A stretch of 64,000 bases of DNA. Source: Acetobacter thailandicus (GTDB taxonomy: Bacteria; Pseudomonadota; Alphaproteobacteria; Acetobacterales; Acetobacteraceae). A program made the position numbers and the translations under genes. Below the pieces are notes generated by a model, which saw only the letters and a program-made list of their open reading frames with translations, had not been told where the DNA came from and made no database searches. The DNA is taken from NCBI RefSeq assembly GCF_011516655.1, contig NZ_WOSV01000006.1, positions 1 through 64,000 on the forward strand. The letters are read 5' to 3'. Shown piece by piece: positions 14,839 to 23,900 of this stretch. How positions within the stretch are numbered: the first letter of the stretch is position 1; each line of letters starts with the position of its first letter.

Positions 14839-17247
14839 ATGACGCACCGGCACCTCTATCACTCTGCACGTTCCACTCCACTTATGGCGGGGTTTGCCTT
14901 GTTTTGCTCAGCTTTACATACAGGCAATTCTGATGCTGCAATGACGACAGATCATGTGACAAAATCTAAGCATCGTCACACCAAAGCGTATAAATCAGTT
15001 CCACAATCATCTGTTGTTCCTGATACAGCTTCTTCTCAGGAACTTGTTCATGCACAGCCCATTAATGGACCTCTGGCGCAGGGAATGCATCCTGCACATT
15101 ATGCTGATGAAGCCATTACAGTTCATGGTAGCAGCATGAATATCCTGCGTGAGGATATTGGCCTGAGCCGTATGCCTCAGGATGTCATGCATACTCCTCA
15201 GACAGTGAATGTTGTTCCACGTGTTTTGATGGAGCAGCAAAATGTAAAATCACTAGATGAAGCACTGCGTAACGTGCCCGGTATCACAGCTTCTGTAGGT
15301 GAAGGAGAGGGCGGGATGTCGGGAGATCAGTTTTTGATCCGTGGTTTTCAGGCTCAGAACGATATTTATGAGAATGGCCTGCGCGACTTTGGTGTTTATA
15401 CACGTGATAGTTTTTATTATGATCATGTGTCTGTTATAAAAGGTCCATCTTCAGAAGTATTTGGTAATGGCACAACAGGTGGCGCTATTAATATAGTGAC
15501 AAAAGCGCCTCATAAAAAAGATTCCTACCAGGCAAATTTTTCAGGCGGTTCAGGTTCTTATTATCGTGGCACCTTGGATATTAATAAACAAATCAGTGAT
15601 AGTATTGCTGTCAGACTTTCGGCTATGGGCAACGAAAATAATATGGTTGGCCGAAATTATATTTATTCTCACCGCTGGGGTATCGCACCCTCAGTCACAT
15701 TTGGCTTGAATAAAAAAATTTCTTACACTGTCGATTATTTTCATCAAAATGATAATCGTATACCAGATTATGGTGTATGGGTTGTGCAGAAGCCAGGAGC
15801 CAAAATTGCAAAACCCATTACAGAATATGGTATAAATAGAAAAAACTGGTATGGAACAACATTTGACCAGGATGATGTCAGCACTGATATGCTGAGCGGC
15901 AGACTTACAGCAAAAATCAAACCATGGCTTACCCTTTACAATGATACAAAGGGCGGCATTTACCATCGTTATTACTCAGCATCACAGCCAAACTGTAATG
16001 CGACCTGCGTTAGCAAATATTTTAGTGGTGACACTTCGGCTGCTATTGTCAGAAATGGCGGGTTGGGAGGGCCAAACCCTTACAGACAAAGTGACTGGTC
16101 AATACAAAATGTTTTTTCAGGCATTGCCCGCTTCAATACCGGAGGTATTCGCCACGAGGTGATAGGTGGTTTTGATATTGAGCACGTTGAAGATCACAGA
16201 AAAAACTACCCTTATAATGAAACGCGCCAGGGTACTAACCTTATAAATCCATCGATGAATGTTCCAGGTCTTGAACGAGTAAGTTGCGCAGAAAACCCCG
16301 GTGGGCTGGCTTCTATCCCCAATGGTGTAGGGCGTAAATGTTATAAAGATGGCAGTGCAACTGACATTGGCGTTTTTCTTTCTGATCAGATCTGGCTGGC
16401 AAAATGGTTTGCCATTAAGGGCGGATTTCGGCTGGATCAGTGGTATAGTTTGTATTCGGCTACAGGCGGTGTTAAAACAACACCTGATTCACATTTCAAG
16501 CAGACACAAACAACGGTTAATCCCACCGTTAGTATGATGTACACACCTGATGATAATCTGATGGTATATTTTAACTGGTCTGAATCAACAACACCTACAA
16601 GCCTTTATGTTACCAATAGCAATGCTCCCTTTATTACAGGGTCTGGTTATTCACCTGAGCGGAGCCGGCTTTATGAGGTAGGTGCAAAATATAATGCTTT
16701 TAAAGGGCGTATGGGGTTTACTGCAGCGTTATTTCGCCTTGAGAAAAATAATTCAACAATAACAGACCCTTCAACCGGAGATGTCTCTGCTTCATCTGAC
16801 AGTCAGCGGAATCAGGGGCTGGAATTGAGTGCATCAGGAAACATCACGGCAAACTGGAGTATTATAGGCACCTACGCATTGTACGATAGTCGTGTTACGG
16901 GCTCTGAAACCGCGGCTGACGTTGGTAAGCGTATACAGTTTGTCCCAAAAAATTCAGCTACTTTATGGACGAGCTATAACATTGCTCCCAGAACGCCATA
17001 TAATCTTAGCATTGGTGGCGGTGTAACATGGCGTCAGGCTGTATGGCTGGATGCAGCAAACACCGCGCGTGTACCAGCGACTTTAGATTTTGATGCTATG
17101 ATTGCGCACAAATTTGGAGAGCACTGGCGTATTGCAATGAACGGTTACAATCTTGCTAATCGTCTTAATTATAGCAGCCTGTTTCAAAACCGTGTCACGC
17201 CGGCTATTGGTCGCTCTTTTTTGTTTAATCTTTCTGCCAGTTATTAA
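14839..17247 (+). CDS. TonB-dependent siderophore-type outer-membrane receptor
   Basis: 802 aa from ATG 14839 (GAAAG upstream; GTG 14797 or ATG 14806 would only lengthen a leader). The signal peptide runs to about residue 34. The plug domain has MPQDVMHTPQTVNVVPRVLM, SLDEALRNVPGI, FLIRGFQAQNDIYENGLRD, VIKGPSSEVFGNGTTGGAIN and the start of a 22-strand barrel. The barrel ends in FNLSASY with an aromatic terminal residue. This is the FhuE/Fiu/FoxA-like siderophore class, with two Cys pairs in extracellular loops (CNATC, SCAENP with RKCYKD). Transport would need TonB-ExbBD encoded elsewhere. It is divergent from the two-component pair and moderately AT-rich. Confidence 0.9.
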   Translation: MTHRHLYHSARSTPLMAGFALFCSALHTGNSDAAMTTDHVTKSKHRHTKAYKSVPQSSVVPDTASSQELVHAQPINGPLAQGMHPAHYADEAITVHGSSMNILREDIGLSRMPQDVMHTPQTVNVVPRVLMEQQNVKSLDEALRNVPGITASVGEGEGGMSGDQFLIRGFQAQNDIYENGLRDFGVYTRDSFYYDHVSVIKGPSSEVFGNGTTGGAINIVTKAPHKKDSYQANFSGGSGSYYRGTLDINKQISDSIAVRLSAMGNENNMVGRNYIYSHRWGIAPSVTFGLNKKISYTVDYFHQNDNRIPDYGVWVVQKPGAKIAKPITEYGINRKNWYGTTFDQDDVSTDMLSGRLTAKIKPWLTLYNDTKGGIYHRYYSASQPNCNATCVSKYFSGDTSAAIVRNGGLGGPNPYRQSDWSIQNVFSGIARFNTGGIRHEVIGGFDIEHVEDHRKNYPYNETRQGTNLINPSMNVPGLERVSCAENPGGLASIPNGVGRKCYKDGSATDIGVFLSDQIWLAKWFAIKGGFRLDQWYSLYSATGGVKTTPDSHFKQTQTTVNPTVSMMYTPDDNLMVYFNWSESTTPTSLYVTNSNAPFITGSGYSPERSRLYEVGAKYNAFKGRMGFTAALFRLEKNNSTITDPSTGDVSASSDSQRNQGLELSASGNITANWSIIGTYALYDSRVTGSETAADVGKRIQFVPKNSATLWTSYNIAPRTPYNLSIGGGVTWRQAVWLDAANTARVPATLDFDAMIAHKFGEHWRIAMNGYNLANRLNYSSLFQNRVTPAIGRSFLFNLSASY

Positions 17248-17259
17248 TGATTTTTTTTA

Positions 17260-17322
17260 CAGTCAGGCATGTGATCTGAAGAGCCCGGTTATTCAGATGA
17301 TTATGGGGCATATGCCTGACTG
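17260..17322 (+). terminator. Two-tier stem-loop after the TonB receptor gene
   Basis: The outer arms CAGTCAGGCAT (17260-17270) and ATGCCTGACTG (17312-17322) are perfect complements over 11 bases. Inside them ATCTGAA (17274-17280) pairs with TTCAGAT (17292-17298). A T-run lies ahead of it and CTTTTAG follows about 15 bases on. It could be a terminator or a structured 3' RNA end. Confidence 0.45.
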
Positions 17323-17450
17323 AACAAACTGTTATCTTTTAGTAACAATTATAACTTACCTGATATGATAGCATCGTGTATCCAGATATCAGAGACGTGC
17401 CTGGAGAGTGGCGGAGTGCTTTTTTGTATATATTGTGAGTAGTTATAGAA

Positions 17451-19628
17451 ATGTCCTCTATTGTATTTAATAATAATCAAAAAACAACAGTTTTGAGTGA
17501 GCAGATCGTAACACAGGGGACTTACCCGAGCGATGCGCAGTCTTCTTCCAGTATTTTTCCATTAGGCATGCTGCGTTTTTCGGCCTTTAATTATGCGACC
17601 AACAGTTCAGGGGAGCAAACTGACGGAGCGGCCGTTAACATCGCCGATAATCAGCGTCTTTTTGCAGTTCTGGGCAACAATTATGGTGGTGACGGCCGTT
17701 CAACATTTGATGTGCCAGATACATCAGGTCGCGTTCTTGTGGGAAAGACCAGTTCAACGTTCCTAGGGACGACTGAAGGCACAGAAACTGAAACACTTAC
17801 TCAGTCTCAGTACCCGGCAGATCTGGGTGGATCACCCGCTGAAGTTAATAATATACAGCCATCCCTTTCGATTAATTATTTAATCCGGATATCTGCACCA
17901 ACAGACGGGTCTCAGGGATTTATTGGGGAGGTTGATGCTTTTGCGGGCGATCACATTCCGGGTGGTTTTGCTCTGGCAAACGGACAACTTCTTTCTGTTG
18001 CTAACAATCAGGCGTTGTTCTCAGTCATCGGGAATACGTACGGCGGTGACGGTGTTCACACTTTTGCTTTGCCAGACCTGAGTGGCCGCAACATTATTGG
18101 TGCATCATCCACGACACCTCTGGGCTCTGAAATTGGAAATGATACTATTACAGTGTCAGATAGTAACATTAAATCTGATGCAAATAGTAATGCAGATACA
18201 ATTGATAACAGAAGTGCGGGCCTGGCATTAAATTATATTATTTGTACATCCGGCGCGTATCCGGGAACATTAAGTGATGATTCCTACCTTGGTGAAGTCA
18301 GGGCGTTTGCCGGGCCGGTTTCTAAAATTCCATCAGGATGGCAACTGGCCAATGGGGCCCTGTTATCAATAGGACAGAATCAGGCTTTATTTTCTCTTTT
18401 AGGCACCACTTATGGCGGTGACGGTGTTAGCACTTTTGCTTTGCCAGATCTGTCTGACAGCACGGTAGCCGGCAGTTCATCAACATCAACGGTCGGAACT
18501 GTGTATGGTCTGAATCAGACCTTGCTGGAGGTTGTGTGTTTTCTCGCTGGTTCTATGATAAACACCCCCTCTGGTTGTAAAGCTGTTGAAGACCTGACTA
18601 TTGGCGATCAGATTGTTACATTTGACTGGCGTAACAAGACAGAGGTTCTGCAGGCTGTGTCATGGGTTGGTACTGCCAGGTGCTATGTTCGCTCTGATTT
18701 ACCAGATGACAGAGCAGGCTGGCCTGTAAGAATAGTAAAAGACGCATTCGCTAAAGGTGTACCCTTTAAAGATATGCTGATTACAGCTGAACATTGTCTG
18801 TTTTTTAAGGGGCATTTTTTGCCTGTGCGTATGCTTGTCAATAACAGATCGATTTTTTATGATAAATCAATCAACTCTTATGATTATTATCATATTGAAA
18901 CCGAAAAACATGCTGTTATCACAGCTGATGGTGTACTGACCGAAAGTTATCTTGATACCGGTAACAGGCATATCTTCCGGCAAACAGGTAAAGTAGTTTC
19001 TATTGCTGGTCGCCAGTGCCTGAGCTGGGATCATGCCGCAGCTCCTCTTGATGTTTCAGCAGCATTTGCAGAGCCTTTGTTTCGTCAGACGGAGGCGCGT
19101 GCTATTTCAGCAGGCCACTCGTTACGCAACCCTGAATCTGAACACACAGAGCATCCTGATCTCTGTCTGAAACTGGGTAGTGGTGCAATGATTATGCCGG
19201 TGCGTGAGCATAATGGCTGCATCATATTTTTGCTTCCTGCTGGTGTTGAGAATATTCGTCTTATCTCTCGTGCGGCTCGTCCGAGTGATGTTATCGGTCC
19301 ATTTATTGATGATCGTCGCTATTTCGGTGTGGAAATCGGAGAAATTACACTTTTTGAAAATAAAAAATCTTGTTCTGTGAGCAGCCATCTTACCGGTATT
19401 GAAATGCCAGGCTGGCATTCTCAGGAAAAAAATAACAGCCGCTGGACTTCAGGTGATGCTCTTTTGCCTTCAGGTGTGCGCTCTTCTGGTTGTGCTTGTT
19501 TATTATCTGTTCAGATTATCAATGCCGGGCCATATCTTGTTAATGAAGTTTATACCGGGGAATATGCTTTTCATCCTTTAAACTTTAATATGAGGCCTCA
19601 GGATGCCCTCAGATTAACCGGGTTGTGA
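17451..19628 (+). CDS. Triple phage-tail-collar repeat protein with C-terminal Hint domain
   Basis: 725 aa. Three tandem collar-type repeats (about residues 35-150, 155-265 and 275-350) each carry an F-G/NQ-LF-LLG-YGGDG-TF-LPD signature, as in microcystin-dependent/phage tail collar proteins. They are followed by a Hint_2-type domain starting at Cys about 363 (VCFLAGSMINTPSGCKAVED, then LTIGDQIVTFDW). It continues with TAEHCLFFKGHFLPVRMLVN, a His-containing core block. There is no classical signal peptide. Hint domains carry out self-cleavage or ester formation; many alphaproteobacterial Hint_2 proteins are large surface or secreted proteins. The join of collar repeats to Hint suggests self-processing of a surface fibre-like product. 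Function not established. Confidence 0.82.
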   Translation: MSSIVFNNNQKTTVLSEQIVTQGTYPSDAQSSSSIFPLGMLRFSAFNYATNSSGEQTDGAAVNIADNQRLFAVLGNNYGGDGRSTFDVPDTSGRVLVGKTSSTFLGTTEGTETETLTQSQYPADLGGSPAEVNNIQPSLSINYLIRISAPTDGSQGFIGEVDAFAGDHIPGGFALANGQLLSVANNQALFSVIGNTYGGDGVHTFALPDLSGRNIIGASSTTPLGSEIGNDTITVSDSNIKSDANSNADTIDNRSAGLALNYIICTSGAYPGTLSDDSYLGEVRAFAGPVSKIPSGWQLANGALLSIGQNQALFSLLGTTYGGDGVSTFALPDLSDSTVAGSSSTSTVGTVYGLNQTLLEVVCFLAGSMINTPSGCKAVEDLTIGDQIVTFDWRNKTEVLQAVSWVGTARCYVRSDLPDDRAGWPVRIVKDAFAKGVPFKDMLITAEHCLFFKGHFLPVRMLVNNRSIFYDKSINSYDYYHIETEKHAVITADGVLTESYLDTGNRHIFRQTGKVVSIAGRQCLSWDHAAAPLDVSAAFAEPLFRQTEARAISAGHSLRNPESEHTEHPDLCLKLGSGAMIMPVREHNGCIIFLLPAGVENIRLISRAARPSDVIGPFIDDRRYFGVEIGEITLFENKKSCSVSSHLTGIEMPGWHSQEKNNSRWTSGDALLPSGVRSSGCACLLSVQIINAGPYLVNEVYTGEYAFHPLNFNMRPQDALRLTGL

Positions 19629-19646
19629 CAAGTTCTGAGTGCCTTT

Positions 19647-19787
19647 TCAGATATTCAGGGATGAGGCGTTTCTGCAAAGCATGAGGCTTTCCATAGCGGT
19701 GTGGATCATGCCCTCTGCCACAGCCGGTGAAATAGCTCTGGTTAAAACATATGCCGCGATGGAAAAAGAAGGATGTAATACTTCTTA
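19647..19787 (-). pseudogene. Decayed N-terminal remnant of the 216-aa orphan family
   Basis: The minus strand encodes SFSIAAYVLTRAISPAVAEG, close to FFIAAHVLSTDISPAVAEQN, the signal-peptide region of the intact gene at 10484-11134. No start codon or complete leader is present. The frame ends after about 25 unrelated codons. This places a third copy of the family about 8.5 kb from the duplicated pair, on the other side of the two-component/TonB/Hint genes. Confidence 0.5.
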
Positions 19788-19813
19788 AATATTAAATTAT
19801 CAGAAATTTTTAT

Positions 19814-20533
19814 TTAATTGCCAGATGCAAGGCGCATAAAAGCCTGCACTGTGCGCTGTCGGTCGAGAAATTGCTGCATAGCTTTGCGCGCGCGCGCGGC
19901 ATCGCCCCCTAAGGCAATCAGTCCGGCAATCTGCGAGGGGTTACGTGCCAGAGAAGCAAGCAGGGCACCGATTTTTAATCCCCCTTTGGGGGAGAGCACA
20001 CAGCCCGCTGCTGCGGGCAGAGAGCGTGTGGCGGGGTCACAGACAACACGCAGCACAGCAAAGGGAATACCTGCTTCTCTGGCCTGCCGGGCCATAAAGC
20101 CACTTTCCATATCCAGCGAGGCGCACTGCGTTTCGGCAAAAAGACGGGCTTTTTCAGTAGCCTCAAGCACAACATCATCACTATGCAATAATGTGCCGCC
20201 ATAGCAGTCAGGGCGTGTTGCCCCCAGAATATGGCGCAGGTCAGGGTCACACTCAAAGGTTTCACCCCAGGCGTGTACAGCCTGAGGTACAATCATTGTG
20301 CCGGGGGGCAAAGCAGGGTCTAACCCGGCGGCAAGACCAAATGAAAGCAGGCAGTCAGGGCCGGTCGCAATCAGGCGTGCTGTTTCACGCTGTGCTCCGG
20401 CACTGGTTGCACCACTGGCTGCAATTGCAGCATGCGGAAAGGCAGGGCGCAGAAATTTTACCTCAGCCTTAAGGCCGGTCAGAATACCCGGTCTGGTCGG
20501 GGCAAGATGCTCTGATGTGTTACGCTCTGCCAT
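19814..20533 (-). CDS. hpnG: Hopanoid-associated nucleoside phosphorylase HpnG
   Basis: 239 aa of the nucleoside-phosphorylase fold. It has GLKAEVKFLRP at the start, LLSFGLAAGLDPALPPGTMI, and the purine/ribose-site segment CASLDMESGFMARQAREAGI with its conserved Met-Glu. HpnG removes adenine from adenosylhopane to give phosphoribosylhopane in C35 hopanoid side-chain building. The gene starts 5 bases after the squalene-hopene cyclase stop, so it is translationally linked to it. The radical SAM enzyme HpnH, which makes adenosylhopane, is not in the window. It is the last gene of the hopanoid operon. Confidence 0.9.
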   Translation of the reverse strand: MAERNTSEHLAPTRPGILTGLKAEVKFLRPAFPHAAIAASGATSAGAQRETARLIATGPDCLLSFGLAAGLDPALPPGTMIVPQAVHAWGETFECDPDLRHILGATRPDCYGGTLLHSDDVVLEATEKARLFAETQCASLDMESGFMARQAREAGIPFAVLRVVCDPATRSLPAAAGCVLSPKGGLKIGALLASLARNPSQIAGLIALGGDAARARKAMQQFLDRQRTVQAFMRLASGN

Positions 20534-20538
20534 AGTTA

Positions 20539-22509
20539 TTAAAACCCAAAATCAACGCGGCGGGAGTTGCTTTTCTCAAGATTGCGATAACGAGAGAGTG
20601 CAAAAAGAGGGAAAAACTGTTTGTACCCATGGTAGCGCAGATAGAACACTTTGGGGAAACCAACAGCATTATAAGGGTCTTCCTGCCATTCGCCGTTTTC
20701 GTCCTGCTGGCTGGCCAGCCATGACATGGCTTTAGCAACGGCGGGGTCGTCTCTGCGGCCGGCAGCCATCAGGCCCAGGGCGCCCCATGCGGTCTGAGAC
20801 GGCAGGCTCTTTTTATAAACACCGCGGGCAGCTCCCTCATAGCTGGCACAATCTTCACCCCATCCGCCATCTTCACGCTGCACAGAGCGCAGCCATTCGA
20901 CAGCTTTAATAACAGCAGGGTCATCATGCGAAATGCCCGCGGCATTAAATGCGCACAATACAGACCACGTGCCATAAATATAGTTGGTGCCCCAGCGGCC
21001 AAACCACGAGCCGTCTTTTTCCTGGTCTTTGCGCAGATAGTCGAGACCACGTTCAATAACCTGGCGGTCTTCCGTGTGGCCAAGCTGTGCCAGGAATGAA
21101 ATGCAGCGCGCAGTCACATCAGCTGTTGGCGGGTCGAGCAGAGCCCCATGGTCAGAGAAGGGGATGTGGTTGAGCATTTCTTTGTTATTATCAATGTCAA
21201 ACGCACCCCAGCCGCCATTGGTGCTCTGCATGCCAATAATCCACTGGCGTGCTCTTTCTATGGCCTCAGTGCTTTTCGGGTCTCCCTCGCGGTGCAGCAG
21301 CATGCCAACTACGGCGGTGTCATCCACATCGGGGTAGTAGTCGTTGCCATACTGAAAGGCCCAGCCGCCCGGTGCCAGGTCAGGCTTGTTAATAGCCCAG
21401 TCACCTTTGACGCTGAGAATTTGTTTGTCACGCAGCCAGCTTACGGCTTTGCTCAGTTCCTCCCGCGTTTTTTCGGGAGCAATGCCCTGCGGGCCTGAGG
21501 CAGCCTCAATCATGGCGTGGCCAGAAAGACCCGTGTCCCAGATCGGAGAGACACAGGGCTGGCAATAGGCTTCGTGCTCTTTAATAACCAGAAGATTCTG
21601 CACAGATTTAAGCGCTGTCATGGCGCGGGGGTCGTTGTCAGGCACACCCATAGCGCGATACATCATGACGACGTTCGCCATTGCCGGGTAAATGGCTCCC
21701 AGGCCATCCTCACCATTCAGGCGCGGCTCAATAAAATCAACGGCGGCTTTAATGGCCTTTTTGTGTGTTTTTGCGGGGATAAACGGCGTCACAACACGTA
21801 AGGCAGAATCAATGCCTTTAAACACATGCCCCCAGGCTGAACGGTAAGGACCGCGGATCCAGTCGGTAACTGTTTCAGGTGGTGCAACAAACAGCTCACG
21901 CACTCTGATCTGGCGTGGGTTAACAGCAACGGGTTTTAAAGCAGCAAGAACGGTCAGCGGGGCAATAACCACGCGTGACCAGTAAGACATATTCCAGACC
22001 GAGAAAAAGGCCTTGCGGGGCAGCAGCATCAGCTCAACCGGCATTACGGGCAGCGCACGCCAGGGCACTTCGCCAAACAGCGCAAGCTGAAAGCGGGTAA
22101 AGACGTTAGCGCGTGCGGCACCACCATGGCTCAGAATAGCTTTGCGGGCCCGTGCCATATGCGGGGCGTTAATGTCATCCCCGATGGCTTTGAGGGCAAA
22201 ATAGGCTTTAACAGAAGCCGAGAGGTCAAACTGACCGTCATGATACAGTGGCCAGCCATCATGCTCATCGCTTTGAATACGGCGGAGATAATTGCCGATT
22301 TTCTGCTGCAGCGGGTCATCAATCTTATCGAGAAAATGCTCCAGCAGCACATATTCGGCCGGAATAGTTGCATCTGCCTCAAGCTCATATACCCAGTGCC
22401 CGTCTGCATTCTGGCGGTTGCTCAGGGCAGCCTGAGCATTTTTTACAGCCTGCTCGAGCGCTTCAGAAGTCAGGAGCGAGCCGGAAAGAGCACTGCCATC
22501 AGCGGCCAT
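20539..22509 (-). CDS. shc: Squalene-hopene cyclase
   Basis: 656 aa, full length for the bacterial cyclase. The catalytic acid motif is YPDVDDTAVVGML in the centre. Several QW repeats are present, such as QSTNGGWGAFDIDNN, QEKDGSWFGRWG, QREDGGWGEDCASY and QDENGEWQED. The enzyme is monotopic at the inner membrane and converts squalene to hopene and hopanol. It sits in the minus-strand run hpnC-hpnD-hpnE-shc-hpnG, so squalene made by the first three products feeds it directly. There is a 70-base gap from the upstream hpnE gene. Confidence 0.97.
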   Translation of the reverse strand: MAADGSALSGSLLTSEALEQAVKNAQAALSNRQNADGHWVYELEADATIPAEYVLLEHFLDKIDDPLQQKIGNYLRRIQSDEHDGWPLYHDGQFDLSASVKAYFALKAIGDDINAPHMARARKAILSHGGAARANVFTRFQLALFGEVPWRALPVMPVELMLLPRKAFFSVWNMSYWSRVVIAPLTVLAALKPVAVNPRQIRVRELFVAPPETVTDWIRGPYRSAWGHVFKGIDSALRVVTPFIPAKTHKKAIKAAVDFIEPRLNGEDGLGAIYPAMANVVMMYRAMGVPDNDPRAMTALKSVQNLLVIKEHEAYCQPCVSPIWDTGLSGHAMIEAASGPQGIAPEKTREELSKAVSWLRDKQILSVKGDWAINKPDLAPGGWAFQYGNDYYPDVDDTAVVGMLLHREGDPKSTEAIERARQWIIGMQSTNGGWGAFDIDNNKEMLNHIPFSDHGALLDPPTADVTARCISFLAQLGHTEDRQVIERGLDYLRKDQEKDGSWFGRWGTNYIYGTWSVLCAFNAAGISHDDPAVIKAVEWLRSVQREDGGWGEDCASYEGAARGVYKKSLPSQTAWGALGLMAAGRRDDPAVAKAMSWLASQQDENGEWQEDPYNAVGFPKVFYLRYHGYKQFFPLFALSRYRNLEKSNSRRVDFGF

Positions 22510-22579
22510 GTCAGAAATTCCTTATTCAATACCGATGTGTCAGAGAGCAGGCACGGTGGTGTGCCTGATAGTTAAGATT

Positions 22580-23875
22580 TCAGGCGTAAAGCCCTAGCGT
22601 ATGAACCGCTTTTACACCAGAACGCATTGCGCCCTCCAGTGTTGAGGGCAGGCCGGTTGCAGTCCAGTCTCCGGCAAGAGCAAGATTAACCAGAGACGTC
22701 GCAGGCCCCGGACGCAGGTGGTTTTGTGCCGGTGTGGCGGCAAAGGTGGCGCGTTTTTCCCACACAGGGCGTTGTCGCAGCGGGTTTGCCGGCAGCGGAG
22801 ACTGTAATACAGGGTCACAGGCGCGGCGCAGGTCATGCCAGATAGTGCGAATAAGTTCTTCCTGGTCACGCTCAGCGAAGCGGCTGGCAGCACTGACTGT
22901 GACAGAGAGAATATTGTCACGCAGAAAAACCCATTCGGCCACACTGCCAACCAGTCCCATAAAGCCACAACGGGCAAAGCTGCCTGTGGGAATGGGGGCT
23001 TCCTGTAGCACGAAATGCAGGTTGAGAATGCTCTCAGCCTCATCAGGGGCAGTAAAGCCATCGACCCGGCCAGCCAGTAAGGAGGAGGCAACCTGAGGCG
23101 GCACAGCCAGAATCACCCTGTCTTCTTCCGTCAGGGTTATGGGGTCACCCCCGCCGGTGTGCAGTGCTGTAACCCGGCCACGGGCTATGTCGAGGCCTGT
23201 GATGCGGCTTTGTGTACGCACTTCGGCACGCATAATGCGTAAATGGGCCAGAGCGGGGTCAACAAATGTTTCTGACAGTCCGGTTTTAGGATACCAGGGA
23301 ATACAGGCTTTGCCACCCTGTGCCAGAGAGTCGCGCACCACAGCCCCCAGCAGGGCGGCACTTGCCGTTTCGCACGGGGTGTTGAGCGCTGAAATAGCAA
23401 AGGGTTCAAGCAGGCGGCGTGTCAGCGCACCAGGGACCAGACATTCTGACACGGTCTGATCTTCACCGGCGCTGAGCAGTTTTTTTAGGCTGCTCAGTTC
23501 AGCCAGGCGCATGCCAGGCACGCGCCGGTGTGGCATGAACATCCACCATGGCACTTTGCCTGATGAGAGGGTAAGGGTCCAGCGGTTGTCTTCGGTCAGG
23601 TCAGCAAACGGGAAAACCGGCGCACCCGGCCCGGTCAGTGTGTCTGTTGCGCCGGTCAGTGCCAGGTAACGAAAAACCGTTGTGTTGGCCGAAAGCAGCA
23701 AATGGTTGCCATTGTCAATGCGGCAGTCAAGCTGGCGGTCGTGGTATGAGCGTGCCCGCCCGCCACAGGCCCGCCCGGCCTCGTGCACAATAACATGCAT
23801 GCCGCAACCTGCTGCTTCGGTTGCGGCTGCCAGGCCGGCCATGCCGCCCCCTATAATATGCAGGGTTCGTGCCAT
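22580..23875 (-). CDS. hpnE: Squalene-forming FAD-dependent oxidoreductase HpnE
   Basis: 431 aa from ATG 23875; the longer open frame to 24004 runs into hpnD and lacks family character. The N-terminal dinucleotide fold is TLHIIGGGMAGLAAATEAAG with the glutamate strand VIVHEAGRACGGRARSY, as in amine oxidase/phytoene desaturase-like flavoproteins. The C-terminal FAD motif is LALAGDWTATGLPSTLEGAM. HpnE reduces hydroxysqualene to squalene, the last of the HpnCDE steps that replace a eukaryotic-type squalene synthase. It lies 25 bases downstream of hpnD. Confidence 0.93.
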   Translation of the reverse strand: MARTLHIIGGGMAGLAAATEAAGCGMHVIVHEAGRACGGRARSYHDRQLDCRIDNGNHLLLSANTTVFRYLALTGATDTLTGPGAPVFPFADLTEDNRWTLTLSSGKVPWWMFMPHRRVPGMRLAELSSLKKLLSAGEDQTVSECLVPGALTRRLLEPFAISALNTPCETASAALLGAVVRDSLAQGGKACIPWYPKTGLSETFVDPALAHLRIMRAEVRTQSRITGLDIARGRVTALHTGGGDPITLTEEDRVILAVPPQVASSLLAGRVDGFTAPDEAESILNLHFVLQEAPIPTGSFARCGFMGLVGSVAEWVFLRDNILSVTVSAASRFAERDQEELIRTIWHDLRRACDPVLQSPLPANPLRQRPVWEKRATFAATPAQNHLRPGPATSLVNLALAGDWTATGLPSTLEGAMRSGVKAVHTLGLYA

Positions 23876-23900
23876 AATCCCGGTTTCCTGTTTATGATAA

